A stretch of 64,000 bases of DNA from ZC4RG20 sp963782445. GTDB lineage: Bacteria > Pseudomonadota > Gammaproteobacteria > Steroidobacterales > Rariloculaceae. The position numbers and the translations under genes were made by a program. Positions 1 to 8,252 of this stretch are shown piece after piece. The notes below the pieces were generated by a model. That model did no database searches, was not told where the DNA came from, and saw only the letters and a program-made list of their open reading frames with translations. Positions within the stretch are counted from its first letter, which is position 1; every line of letters begins with the position of its first letter. The stretch is from the NCBI GenBank assembly GCA_963782445.1, contig CAWAJM010000001.1, forward strand, positions 2,542,001-2,606,000, written 5' to 3'.

Positions 1-72
1 GCCGCGGCCGCGCCGCGCGGGTCTCGCAAGGCTTTTCGCTTCACGCTCGGATTCCGACTCGGGTATCTGTAA
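1..72 (+). CDS. possible 3' end of a gene cut by the window edge
   Basis: The first 23 codons of frame 1 are open and end at a TAA at 70-72. The tail alternates aromatic or hydrophobic residues with polar ones (AFRFTLGFRLGYL), as in the last strand of an outer-membrane barrel. This is only a weak hint because so little is visible. It would be convergent with the next gene, with a strong hairpin between them. Confidence 0.3.
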   Translation, partial: AAAAPRGSRKAFRFTLGFRLGYL

Positions 73-125
73 AGGGACCACGGTTTCGATTTCGAAGCTT
101 GGATAGCGGCATCGGCTTCGTCAAG

Positions 126-156
126 GCGTCGGCGCGGACGCGGTCCGCGCCGACGC
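126..156. terminator. strong GC hairpin between convergent ends
   Basis: A perfect 14-bp stem (126-139 paired with 143-156) with a 3-nt loop lies just past the 3' end of the glycine-zipper gene, between it and the possible gene end on the other strand. There is no clear T tract on either side, so termination is inferred from structure and position. Confidence 0.45.
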
Positions 157-183
157 TCTCCTGGCTCATCGTCGCAATCGACG

Positions 184-948
184 TCAGCCGCCGACGATGC
201 CGATGCTGAGCCGGAGCCAATCGCCCGGCCGCTCGTCGGCGTGCATGTGATGGCGACGACCCGCGTACTCATAGGTCACGTCGTAACCGCGGAGGCGGTT
301 CTCGACGTGCCGGGGCCCGACCACATGGCACCGCCTGACCGTCTCCTCGTGCACGGTCTCGGGGTGCTCGGCCTCGTGCCGCAGCGCCCGGTCGTGGGCA
401 ACGGCCGAGCCCGCGAGAGCACCGAGGACCGTCATGGCGTCGCGCCCGCTGCCCGCACCGAACTGACGGCCGATCGCGGCGCCGACGATGCCACCCGCGA
501 GCGTCGGTCCCGCGACCCCGTAAGGCAAGCCGCCCGCGGCGACCTGTACGGTCTCGTTGTGGCATTCCCGCTCGGGCTCGCCCACGAAGACACGCTCGAA
601 GATGGGCCGGACGGCGACGACGCGCGCCTCCACGAATGCAGCCCGACGGCCATGATCGTAGCGGTCGTGCCAACCGTAGCGGTCGTCACGATCGCGGCGG
701 TGCCCAGGGCCGCGATGGTCCCAATCGCGCCGGTCGTCCCAATCGCGCCGGTCGTCCCGATCGCGCCGGTCGTCCCGATCGTGGCGGCCGTCCCGATCGT
801 GGCGGCCGTCCCGATCGTGGCGGCCGTCCCGATCGAACCGCCCGTGACGATCGTGGCCGTGCGCGTAACCGCCCCCGTCGTGAGCGAACGCGCCCGTCGA
901 TGCGAGGAGCCCCAGGGCGACCAAAGCGGTCATCGACTTGTTGAGCAT
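184..948 (-). CDS. exported glycine-zipper (17 kDa antigen-like) protein with Asp/Arg/His repeat
   Basis: The 254-residue protein has a clear signal peptide (residues 1-22, ending AFA before HDGG). Residues about 30-100 are an extremely charged tract of Arg, Asp and His repeats. Residues about 139-183 form a glycine-rich hydrophobic segment (AGGIVGAAIGRQFG) typical of glycine-zipper 2TM proteins of the Rickettsia 17-kDa antigen family, flanked by Cys129 and Cys207. The start is supported by an AAGGAGG ribosome-binding site at about 955-963. The protein is probably associated with the periplasm or outer membrane. The charged repeat is longer than is usual for the family and might bind metal or polyanions, but no function is shown. 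Confidence 0.8.
   Translation of the reverse strand: MLNKSMTALVALGLLASTGAFAHDGGGYAHGHDRHGRFDRDGRHDRDGRHDRDGRHDRDDRRDRDDRRDWDDRRDWDHRGPGHRRDRDDRYGWHDRYDHGRRAAFVEARVVAVRPIFERVFVGEPERECHNETVQVAAGGLPYGVAGPTLAGGIVGAAIGRQFGAGSGRDAMTVLGALAGSAVAHDRALRHEAEHPETVHEETVRRCHVVGPRHVENRLRGYDVTYEYAGRRHHMHADERPGDWLRLSIGIVGG
721..828. repeat. 18-bp tandem repeat inside the glycine-zipper gene
   Basis: There are six near-identical 18-bp units (721-738, 739-756, 757-774, 775-792, 793-810, 811-828) plus a degenerate seventh to 846. The period is a multiple of three, so copy-number change keeps the frame. On the minus strand each unit encodes six residues of the Asp/Arg/His tract. Confidence 0.9.
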
Positions 949-1053
949 TGCCGGTTCCTCCTTCTACTCACCGGGGTCCTTGCGGACCTCGGGGCGAAAG
1001 ATAGGCCGGCAGCGCTGAATCGAAGCTGAATGCGTGGACGACCGAGTGCGCGC

Positions 1054-1863
1054 CTACCCTGCCTTCTCGCCGGCTTCCTTGGCCTCCGTCCAGTAGGCCT
1101 CGAGCTCGGCCAGCGAATGGGATTCCCAACCGCGTCCAGAGCCGCGGACCCGCTCCTCGACGTGGCCGAAGCGCTGCTCGAACCGCCGGCAGGCTCCGCG
1201 CGCGGCCTGCTCGGGATCGACGTTGAGATGCCGGCAGACGTTCGCGACCGCGAACAGCACGTCGCCGACCTCGTGCTCGAGATGCTCGCGATCGGCCTGT
1301 GCCGCTGCCTCGTCGAGCTCGGCCAGCTCTTCCTCGAGCTTTGCCCTCGCGCCCGCGAGCTCGGGCCAGTCGAAACCCGCGCGCGCCGCGCGCCGCCCGA
1401 GCTTGACGGCGCGCGTCAGCGCAGGCAGCGCGGCCGGCACGCCTTCGAGCGCGCGGGGCTCACGGCCAGCCGCGGCTTTTTCCGCGTGTTTCACGGCCTC
1501 CCAGGCCTCGGTCTGGGCGGCCGCATCGGGGACGACCGCGTCGGCGAAGACATGCGGATGGCGCCGAATCATCTTCTCGCAGATGTGGCGCGTCACGGCG
1601 GCGAAATCGAAAGCGCCCTGCTCCTCGGCGAGCCGCGCATGGAACACGACCTGGAACAGCAGATCGCCGAGCTCGCCGGCCAGCTCCGCCAAATCGCCCC
1701 GCTCGATGGCCTCGGCGACCTCGTAGGCCTCCTCGATCGTGTAGGGGGCGATCGTCGCGAAGCTCTGCTCGAGGTCCCAGGGGCAGCCACGGCGCGGGTC
1801 CCGCAGCGTAGCCATGATCTCAAGTAATTTCTTTATATCGCCTGTATCATTCTGATTCGCCAT
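1054..1863 (-). CDS. mazG: nucleoside triphosphate pyrophosphohydrolase MazG
   Basis: MazG hydrolyses canonical and damaged NTPs and dNTPs to the monophosphate plus pyrophosphate, acting as a cytosolic housecleaning and stringency-modulating enzyme. The 269-residue length matches the two-domain form (about 263 in E. coli). The N-terminal domain carries the metal-binding helices (EEAYEVAEAI, then ELGDLLFQVVFHARLAEE). The C-terminal domain repeats the pattern (EEELAELDEA, HEVGDVLFAVANVCRHL). The ATG at 1863 overlaps the upstream NUDIX gene by 17 nt, implying translational coupling. With fumC it forms a fumC-nudix-mazG operon on the minus strand. Identification is firm. Confidence 0.95.
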   Translation of the reverse strand: MANQNDTGDIKKLLEIMATLRDPRRGCPWDLEQSFATIAPYTIEEAYEVAEAIERGDLAELAGELGDLLFQVVFHARLAEEQGAFDFAAVTRHICEKMIRRHPHVFADAVVPDAAAQTEAWEAVKHAEKAAAGREPRALEGVPAALPALTRAVKLGRRAARAGFDWPELAGARAKLEEELAELDEAAAQADREHLEHEVGDVLFAVANVCRHLNVDPEQAARGACRRFEQRFGHVEERVRGSGRGWESHSLAELEAYWTEAKEAGEKAG

Positions 1864-2539
1864 CGAGAATAAGCCCTCTAAACGTCATGAGCATGGCCGC
1901 CGTAGCGCCCCAGATCCGGTGACCCTCGAACGCGAGCTCGTAGGTTCTGAAGCGCGTGCCGAGCCGTTCGCGATAGCCGATGCGAAACGCGTCCGCGGTG
2001 AGTAGCAACTCGAGCGGCACCTCGAAGACGGCCGCCACCTCGCCGGGATCCGGGCGCGGCCGGAAGCGGCCGGCGACGAAACCGACGACGGGCGTGACGC
2101 GAAAGCCGGTGCCCGTCAGATAGGTACCAAGATTGCCCGCGACCTCGACATCGGCGGAAGCGAGCCCGACCTCCTCCCAGGCTTCCCTGAGCGCGGCGGC
2201 GACGGGCGCCTCGTCCGGCCCCGCAAGGCGGCCGCCCGGCAGGCTGACCTGCCCCGCATGGTGGCGCAAATGGCCGGCGCGCTCGGTCAGGAGCACCGTC
2301 CAGCCCGCGGTCCGATCCACGAGCCCGAGCAGCACCGCCGCATCGCGCGCGGGCTGCTCGAGCTGCGAACGCAGCTCGGCGGAAATGGGCCCTTCGGCCT
2401 GAGCCAGCATGCGCTCGAGCGGGGTCGCGGCCGCGGGAACGCGCTTCAACGCGCGCAGGACGCGCGCGCGCAGCCCGGCGCCGGCGGCGGCCGGCGCCCG
2501 CCGCGTTCGGCCGGCCGGCTCCGAATCAGCCTTTGACAC
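1847..2539 (-). CDS. NUDIX hydrolase, CoA pyrophosphatase type (NudL-like)
   Basis: The 230-residue protein has a full Nudix box around residues 102-126 (GGRLAGPDEAP, then REAWEEVGL). It is preceded by the SLPGG signature common in CoA/acyl-CoA pyrophosphatases of the NudL/YeaB type. The likely reaction splits CoA or its derivatives into phosphopantetheine and 3',5'-ADP. The start is a GTG at 2539 that overlaps the fumC 3' end by 14 nt. The first 30 residues are Ala/Arg-rich and weakly conserved in character, so a later start is possible. The subfamily is inferred; the NUDIX fold is certain. Confidence 0.85.
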   Translation of the reverse strand: MSKADSEPAGRTRRAPAAAGAGLRARVLRALKRVPAAATPLERMLAQAEGPISAELRSQLEQPARDAAVLLGLVDRTAGWTVLLTERAGHLRHHAGQVSLPGGRLAGPDEAPVAAALREAWEEVGLASADVEVAGNLGTYLTGTGFRVTPVVGFVAGRFRPRPDPGEVAAVFEVPLELLLTADAFRIGYRERLGTRFRTYELAFEGHRIWGATAAMLMTFRGLILDGESE

Positions 2540-3908
2540 CGCCCTTCGTAAGCTCTGCCGGATCGAGCAGCTTCTCGAGCTCGGCCCGCGCCAGATCCGT
2601 CTGCTCGGCCGCGACGTTGAGGATGGGCCGACCCTCCTTGTAGGCCTGCTTCGCGACGGCCGCGCCCTTCTCGTAGCCGATCACGGGATTCAGCGCGGTC
2701 ACGAGAATCGGGTTGCGGTCGAGCGCCTCGCCGAGGCGCTCGCGGTTGACCGCGAAGCCTTCGATGGCACGGTCGGCCAGCGCGCGCGCGGCGTTCGCGA
2801 GGAGTTCGATGCTCTGCAGCAGGTTGTGGGCGATCACGGGGAGCATGACGTTGAGCTGGAAATTGCCGGACTGGCCGGCGACCGCGATCGTCGCATCGTT
2901 ACCGATGACCTGGGCCGCGACCATGGCCGTCGCCTCCGGAATGACCGGGTTGACCTTGCCGGGCATGATGCTGCTGCCGGGCTGCAGCGCCGGCAGCGCG
3001 ATTTCGCCGAGGCCCGCGAGCGGACCGCTGTTCATCCACCTGAGATCGTTCGCGATCTTCATGAGGCTCACGGCCGTCGTCTTGAGCTGACCGGACAGCT
3101 CGACGGCCGTGTCCTGCGAGCTCAGCGCCTCGAAGTAGCTATCGGCGGGCCGGAACGAAATGCCCGTGCGCTGCGCGAGTGCCACCGCGAAGCGCACGCC
3201 GAACTCGGGATGGGCGTTGATCCCCGTGCCGACGGCCGTGCCGCCCTGCGCAATTCCCGACAACCGCGCGAGCACGCCGGCGACGCGCTGGTAGTCGTTG
3301 CGGATTTGCGCGGCCCAGCCGCCGAGCTCCTGATCGAAACGCACGGGCATGGCGTCCATGAGATGCGTGCGGCCCGTCTTGACGACGGCCGCGAGGCTCC
3401 GGGCCTTGCCTTCGATGACGTTGGCGAGATGGTTCAGTGCCGGCAGCAGCTGCTCCGTGACGCCGAGCGCGGCGCTGACGTGAATGGCCGTAGGGACGAC
3501 GTCGTTGCTGCTCTGGCCCATGTTGACGTGATCGTTCGGATGCACGGGCTGGCCGAGGGCCTGGGAGGCGAGCCGCGCGATGACCTCGTTCGCGTTCATG
3601 TTCGAGCTCGTGCCCGAGCCAGTCTGAAAGACGTTGACCGGGAACTCGGCGTCGTGGCGGCCGGCCGCGACCTCGAGGGCGGCCTTCTGCACGGCCTCGG
3701 CGGTCTCGGCCGGCAACAGACCGAGGTCGCGGTTCGCCTCCGCCGCGGCCCACTTGATGAGACCGAGCGCGTGCACGAAGCGCGGCGGCATCGGTAAGCC
3801 GCTGATGGGAAAATTCTGGACGGCCCGCTGCGTCTGCGCGCCCCACAACGCATCGGCCGGCACTTCCAGCTCGCCCATGCTGTCCCGCTCGATCCTGAAC
3901 TCTGCCAT
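2526..3908 (-). CDS. fumC: class II fumarate hydratase
   Basis: This is the iron-independent fumarase that interconverts fumarate and L-malate in the TCA cycle. The 460 residues compare with 467 in E. coli FumC. The superfamily signature GSSIMPGKVNP is present, as are the N-terminal WGAQTQRAVQNFPISG and the SSNDVVPTA motif. The ATG at 3908 is preceded by a GAGGA-like ribosome-binding site. It is the first gene of the fumC-nudix-mazG run. Divergently across about 130 bp lies purB, a member of the same fumarase/aspartase superfamily. Confidence 0.96.
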   Translation of the reverse strand: MAEFRIERDSMGELEVPADALWGAQTQRAVQNFPISGLPMPPRFVHALGLIKWAAAEANRDLGLLPAETAEAVQKAALEVAAGRHDAEFPVNVFQTGSGTSSNMNANEVIARLASQALGQPVHPNDHVNMGQSSNDVVPTAIHVSAALGVTEQLLPALNHLANVIEGKARSLAAVVKTGRTHLMDAMPVRFDQELGGWAAQIRNDYQRVAGVLARLSGIAQGGTAVGTGINAHPEFGVRFAVALAQRTGISFRPADSYFEALSSQDTAVELSGQLKTTAVSLMKIANDLRWMNSGPLAGLGEIALPALQPGSSIMPGKVNPVIPEATAMVAAQVIGNDATIAVAGQSGNFQLNVMLPVIAHNLLQSIELLANAARALADRAIEGFAVNRERLGEALDRNPILVTALNPVIGYEKGAAVAKQAYKEGRPILNVAAEQTDLARAELEKLLDPAELTKGGVKG

Positions 3909-4042
3909 GCCTGATCCTCGAAAAAAGAGTGCTCCGAGCCGCGCGAGAGCGGCCGCCCGAATCGCATGTTTTCTGGTCGGAGATCCCCGACTAACCGTGT
4001 ATCATGCGCACTCCGTCAATCGTTGTATAGGGCAAGTCCGAA

Positions 4043-5414
4043 GTGGAGCTGAGTACGCTGACCGCGCTGTCGCCGCTCGACGGTCGCTACGCTCAGAAGG
4101 CCGCGCCGCTGCGCGAATACCTGTCCGAGTATGCCTTGATCCGTTATCGGGTCCTCATCGAGGTACGCTGGCTGCAGCTGCTCGCCGACGAGCCGACGCT
4201 CGCCGAGATCCAGCCCTTTCCGGCCCCGGTCAAGGACGTTCCTGAATCGGGTCGTCGACGAGTTCGGCACGGACGACGCGCAGCGCGTCAAGGCACTCGA
4301 GCAGCAGACGAATCACGACGTCAAGGCCGTCGAATATTTCCTGCGCCACAAGCTCGAGGGCGTAGCGAGCGCGAGCGGCAATCTGATTCCGTTCCTCCAT
4401 TTCGCGAGCACGTCCGAGGACATCAACAATCTCTCGTACGCGCTCATGCTGCGCGATGCGCGTCGCTGGGTGCTGCAGCCGCTCATGAAGTCGCTGACGA
4501 CCGAGCTGCGCGTCCACGCGCACCGCTACGCCGAGCTGCCCATGCTGGCTCGCACGCACGGGCAGGCCGCGACGCCGACGACGCTCGGCAAAGAGCTCGC
4601 GAACTTCGTGTACCGCATGGACCGGCAGATCGAGCTGTTCGCCCAGGTCGACGTATACGGTAAGTTCAATGGGGCCGTCGGCAACTTCAATGCGCATTTC
4701 GTCGCCTACCCGGAAGCGGACTGGCGCGGCATCTCCGAGCGCTTCGTGCGCTCGCTTGGGCTCGAGCCCGCCTTATACACGACGCAGATCGAGCCGCACG
4801 ATTGGATCGCCGAGTACTGCCAGGCACTGATTCGCTTCAATACGGTCGTCGTCGATCTGTGTCGGGACCTGTGGGGCTACGTGAGCCTCGGCTACTTCCG
4901 GCCCCGGCCCGTCGTCGGCGAGGTCGGCTCCTCGACGATGCCGCACAAGGTCAATCCGATCGAGTTCGAGAACGCCGAGGGTAATCTCGGCGTAGGCAAC
5001 GCCCTGCTCGAATTCCTCGCGGGCAAGCTCCCGCTTTCGCGCTGGCAGCGCGACCTCACGGACTCGACGGTGCTGCGCAACCTGGCCGTCGGCATCGGCC
5101 ACGGCCTCATTGCCTGGGAGTCGGCGCAGCGCGGCCTTGCCAAGCTCGACGCGGATGCGGAGCGCATCGCGGCCGATTTGGACGCCTGCTGGGAAGTGCT
5201 CGCCGAGGCCGTGCAGACCGTCATGCGCCGCTACGGCATCCCCGACGCATACGAGCAGCTCAAGTCGCTGACGCGGGGTCGGCGTATCACCGAAAGCGCG
5301 CTGCGCGAGTTCATCGGGTCGCTGAGCCTGCCCGAGGCCGAGCGCGCGCGACTGCTCGCGATGCGCCCGGCCGACTACGTGGGGCTCGCGGCTGCATTGG
5401 CGCGGGAGGTTTGA
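4043..5414 (+). CDS. purB: adenylosuccinate lyase, interrupted by a single-base frameshift
   Basis: PurB acts twice in purine synthesis: SAICAR to AICAR, and adenylosuccinate to AMP. The GTG start gives MELSTLTALSPLDGRYA, a clear PurB N-terminus. Near 4238 (after VKD) the frame must change by one base to reach FLNRVVDEFGTDD, QQTNHDVKAVEYF and the rest. The downstream frame holds the catalytic-loop signature SSTMPHKVNP and ends at 5414. Removing one base gives 456 codons, exactly the E. coli PurB length. An essential-type gene intact except for one base suggests an assembly error rather than a true pseudogene. As written, translation stops in the wrong frame at 4663. Confidence 0.9.
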
Positions 5415-5429
5415 TAAGCGGTGATAAGC

Positions 5430-5509
5430 GGGGTCAGAGCCCTTTTTCGCCCCCCGGAAGCCGCGATGGTCCGCCGCGGCGCGGTGGGGCGAAAAAGGGC
5501 TCTGACCCC
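5430..5509. repeat. REP-like palindrome with GGGGTCAGAGCCC core (copy 1)
   Basis: A perfect 24-bp inverted repeat (5430-5453 and 5486-5509) surrounds a GC-rich centre that folds further. The same core occurs at 18.5, 21.9 and 29.5 kb, always between genes. The element fills much of the roughly 300-base gap (5415-5717) after purB; I see no gene in the rest. It may also act as a transcription stop. Confidence 0.85.
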
Positions 5510-5717
5510 TGCCGTCTCCTAACGCTGGTTTTCCAGACAAAACGTAGATTTGCGGCATTCCCTGAACGGAAAACGTGACGTGCGGCACACGCCCCTGAGA
5601 ACCTGTTAACTAAACTCAACGTCACGATCTGGGCCGCACGTGCCGAGCGCAACGCTCCGACGCGACAACAAGGTGCGGGACACCGACAAGGGGCAGACCC
5701 AAAGTCAGCAGGGCGAC

Positions 5718-6227
5718 ATGGCACACGTTATCGAACAATCGAAGCGCCGGAGCGTCCGGCAAGTGCTCTCCACCCGAGAGGAGGTCCGCGCCGCCGTTGC
5801 GGAAGTCACTCGTTTGGCCGACCGCTCGCTCGCGATCCTGACGCAGAACCTCGAGCCCGAGATCTACGATCACGACGACTTTCTCGAGACGCTGAAGCGT
5901 TTCGTCCTGGCCCGTCCGTTCGCTCGCGTCCGCGTGCTGATCGCCGATCCGATTCGGGCGATGAAGGACGGCAATCGCTTCGTCTCCATGGGCCGACGGC
6001 TCAACAGCTACATCGAGTTCCGCAACGTCAAGCCCCAGTACCGCAACCACCCGGAGGCCTTCTGCATTGCGGACGAGCACGCGCTCGTCTACCGCGCGCG
6101 CGCCGAGACCTGGGAGGGCATGTCGGACACTTACCAGCCGCTCGTCGCGCGCCGCTATCTCGACATGTTCGACGAGCTTTGGCTCGCCTGCGAGGTCGAG
6201 CCCGAGCTGCGCCAGCTTCATTTATAA
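5718..6227 (+). CDS. conserved hypothetical protein, DUF7931-like
   Basis: The 169-residue soluble protein has no signal peptide or membrane segment. Features seen are an Arg/Glu-rich helical N-terminus, LSTREEVRAAVAEVTRLA, a central ILTQNLEPEIYDHDDF, and a C-terminal YLDMFDELWLACEVEPELRQL. The pattern resembles a gammaproteobacterial family that I recall as DUF7931, with a phospholipase-D-like look (strand, then ILTQNL; later FCIADEHALVYR) but without an HKD motif. The ATG at 5718 is preferred because the frame upstream of it, from 5640, is low-complexity. It sits upstream of nudJ-mnmA. Function is unknown. Confidence 0.7.
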   Translation: MAHVIEQSKRRSVRQVLSTREEVRAAVAEVTRLADRSLAILTQNLEPEIYDHDDFLETLKRFVLARPFARVRVLIADPIRAMKDGNRFVSMGRRLNSYIEFRNVKPQYRNHPEAFCIADEHALVYRARAETWEGMSDTYQPLVARRYLDMFDELWLACEVEPELRQLHL

Positions 6228-6228
6228 T
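6223..6228 (+). promoter_or_regulatory. candidate -10 box for nudJ
   Basis: TATAAT matches the sigma-70 -10 consensus perfectly and lies 35 bases before the nudJ ATG, overlapping the end of the preceding gene. No good -35 hexamer is found at 16-18 bp spacing, so this is tentative. Confidence 0.3.
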
Positions 6229-6263
6229 CGGTCGGCCGGAAGCCAACGGAGCCAGAGAGGCCG

Positions 6264-6740
6264 ATGCAGCGCAACATCGACGTGACGGTCGCGGCCGTCA
6301 TCGAACGCGGTCAGCGCTTCCTCATGGTCGAGGAATGGGCCTGCGGGGCCCTCGTCTTCAATCAGCCGGCAGGCCACCTGGAGCCCGGCGAGTCCCTCCT
6401 CGAAGCCGTCGTCAGGGAAACACGCGAGGAAACGGGCCACGACTTCCAGCCCTTGCACTTGCTCGGCGTCTATCTCTGGCGCAACCCCGAAACGGCCGCG
6501 AGCATTCTGCGCGTGACGTTCGCAGGCAGCGCAAGCCCGCCCGCCGCGCCGCCCATGCTCGACGACGGGATCGTGGCCGCGCACTGGCTCACGCGAAATC
6601 AGCTGCTCTCGCGTGCCGATCAGCTGCGCAGCCCCATGGTCCTGCAGTGCATCGACGACTACCGCGCCGGCGTGCGCTATCCGCTCGACTGCCTCAAGTA
6701 CCTCTACGCGGGCGTCGAAGGCTGCGTCCGCCGCGCGTAG
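6264..6740 (+). CDS. nudJ: NUDIX phosphatase NudJ
   Basis: The 158-residue protein (E. coli NudJ is 153) carries the Nudix box as GHLEPGESLLEA followed by RETREETG at about residues 37-59. NudJ hydrolyses nucleoside tri- and diphosphates and, in E. coli, thiamine-pyrophosphate precursors. Context supports the assignment: nudJ lies immediately upstream of mnmA in many gammaproteobacteria. Here about 380 bp containing a palindromic repeat separate the two, so co-transcription is uncertain. Confidence 0.88.
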   Translation: MQRNIDVTVAAVIERGQRFLMVEEWACGALVFNQPAGHLEPGESLLEAVVRETREETGHDFQPLHLLGVYLWRNPETAASILRVTFAGSASPPAAPPMLDDGIVAAHWLTRNQLLSRADQLRSPMVLQCIDDYRAGVRYPLDCLKYLYAGVEGCVRRA

Positions 6741-6792
6741 CGGCGGCTGCGGGCGGAGATCTCGGCTTAGGGCTCCGTGACCTCGGTGGCCC

Positions 6793-6912
6793 GGCGGAGG
6801 TCTCGGCGTAAGGGCGGTGTCGGGACCGCTGTGAATACGTCCGTGTACGCTTCGTAAGCGCCATCCCTGGCGCTTACGATCCCGACACCGCCCTTACGCC
6901 GAGACCTCCGCC
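6793..6912. repeat. nested 120-bp palindrome (family 2, full copy)
   Basis: A perfect 33-bp inverted repeat (6793-6825 and 6880-6912) encloses a second perfect 10-bp stem (6853-6862 and 6869-6878). A 24-nt stretch of the right arm recurs identically at 16532-16555. It occupies the middle of the 379-base gap between nudJ and mnmA (6741-7119), in which I see no gene. It is probably a mobile palindromic repeat, possibly also a terminator. Confidence 0.85.
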
Positions 6913-7119
6913 TGGAGACGTGAGTGGCCATCGAGAGCTCCGCAGGCGCACGGCTTGGCGTCTTCGCGTCGGCACTCCACGAGCGTGCGCAATCGCGTCG
7001 TCACACAACCGTTCTCTCCGCGCGGATTTCGCATGATCCATGGATGGCAACCGATGTCTCAGAGGAGGCTCGTGCATACGGGCGCCCCGCGCCGAGAAGA
7101 TTGTCCGTAAAATAGGGGC

Positions 7120-8196
7120 ATGTCCGGCGAGCGCGTCATCGTGGCCCTATCCGGCGGCGTCGATTCCGCCGTCGCGGCCCTGCTCCTTCGGAACGCGGGC
7201 TACGCCGTCGAGTGCCTGCACATGACGAACTGGGAGGACGACGGCTACTGCGACGCAGCCGCCGAGTTCCAGGATGCCCGCCGCGTCGCCGCCGATCTCG
7301 GCGTTCCCCTGCACCGCGTAAACTTCGCGCGCGAATACCGCGAGCAGGTCTTCGCGCACTTCCTGCAGGAAATTCGCAGCGGCCGCACGCCGAACCCCGA
7401 CGTGCTCTGCAACCGGGAGATCAAGTTCGGCGTCATGCGCCGCTATGCGCGCCGCCTCGGCGCCGAGCGACTCGCGACGGGCCACTACGCACGCCTCGCC
7501 CAAGGCCCCGGCGGGCCGCGGCTGCTCAAGGGGCTCGATCCCGGCAAGGACCAGAGCTACTTCCTGCATGCGGTCGCGAGCGCAGATCTCGAAGACGCGA
7601 TGTTTCCGCTCGGGGGCCTGCACAAGGCCGAGGTCCGCGAGCGCGCGCGGCAGGCCGGCCTGCCGGTGTTCGACAAGAAGGACAGCACCGGCATTTGCTT
7701 CATCGGCGAACGGCCGTTCGCCGAATTTCTCGCGCGGTACGTACGGGCCGAGCCCGGCGACATTCGCGATCCCGAGGGCCGCATCCTCGGCCGCCACGCG
7801 GGCCTGCCCTTCTACACGCTCGGCCAGCGCCAGGGCTTGCGGATCGGGGGCGTAGCGGCCGCGGGGGATGCGCCGTGGTACGTCGCCGCGAAGGACGCCG
7901 AGCGCAACGAGCTCGTCGTCGTCCAGGGCACGGAAAATCCGCTTCTATACGCCGATCGGCTGCGCGCGAGCGCTCCGCACTTCATCGGCCCGCCGCCGGC
8001 CGGCTGGACGGCGGGCGAACCGCAGCGCTGCCAGGCCAAGACGCGCTACCGCCAGCCCGATCGGCCCTGCACCGTCACCTTCAGGGAAGATGCACTCGAG
8101 GCCGTCTTCGACGCGCCGCAGCGCGCCGTGACCCCGGGCCAGCACGTCGTCCTCTACGACGGCGAGCGCTGCCTCGGCGGCGCGACCATCCAATAA
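7120..8196 (+). CDS. mnmA: tRNA-specific 2-thiouridylase MnmA
   Basis: MnmA uses ATP and a relayed persulfide to make 2-thiouridine at wobble U34 of tRNA-Lys, -Glu and -Gln. The 358 residues (368 in E. coli) show the PP-loop SGGVDSAVAALLL at residues about 10-22. The two catalytic cysteines lie in NPDVLCNREIKF and STGICFIGERPF, and the tRNA-binding region includes GKDQSYFL. The ATG at 7120 has a short AGGGG upstream. In E. coli hflD and purB follow mnmA; here acnA follows and hflD is absent from the window. Confidence 0.96.
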   Translation: MSGERVIVALSGGVDSAVAALLLRNAGYAVECLHMTNWEDDGYCDAAAEFQDARRVAADLGVPLHRVNFAREYREQVFAHFLQEIRSGRTPNPDVLCNREIKFGVMRRYARRLGAERLATGHYARLAQGPGGPRLLKGLDPGKDQSYFLHAVASADLEDAMFPLGGLHKAEVRERARQAGLPVFDKKDSTGICFIGERPFAEFLARYVRAEPGDIRDPEGRILGRHAGLPFYTLGQRQGLRIGGVAAAGDAPWYVAAKDAERNELVVVQGTENPLLYADRLRASAPHFIGPPPAGWTAGEPQRCQAKTRYRQPDRPCTVTFREDALEAVFDAPQRAVTPGQHVVLYDGERCLGGATIQ

Positions 8197-8210
8197 GGCA
8201 TCGGAGCCCT

Positions 8211-8216
8211 TATAAT
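8211..8216 (+). promoter_or_regulatory. candidate -10 box for acnA
   Basis: A TATAAT hexamer lies in the 56-bp gap between mnmA and acnA, 37 bases before the acnA ATG. The -35 position lacks a good match, so the call rests on the hexamer and its location. Confidence 0.35.
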
Positions 8217-8252
8217 TGCCGGGTCGTCAGCATTCTGCATCGAGGTTCCCCT

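Noticed and set aside
721..828. CRISPR-like short repeats
   Set aside because: The units are directly adjacent with no spacers and encode an in-frame protein repeat.
241..1029. Long plus-strand open frame opposite the glycine-zipper gene
   Set aside because: Its repetitive Val/Pro/Ile/Ala content mirrors the antisense of the 18-bp repeat; there is no ribosome-binding site, and the minus-strand gene has a signal peptide and a perfect SD.
4228..4250. Programmed ribosomal frameshift in purB
   Set aside because: No slippery heptamer, stop-adjacent shift site or downstream pseudoknot is evident, and purB is not known to use one.
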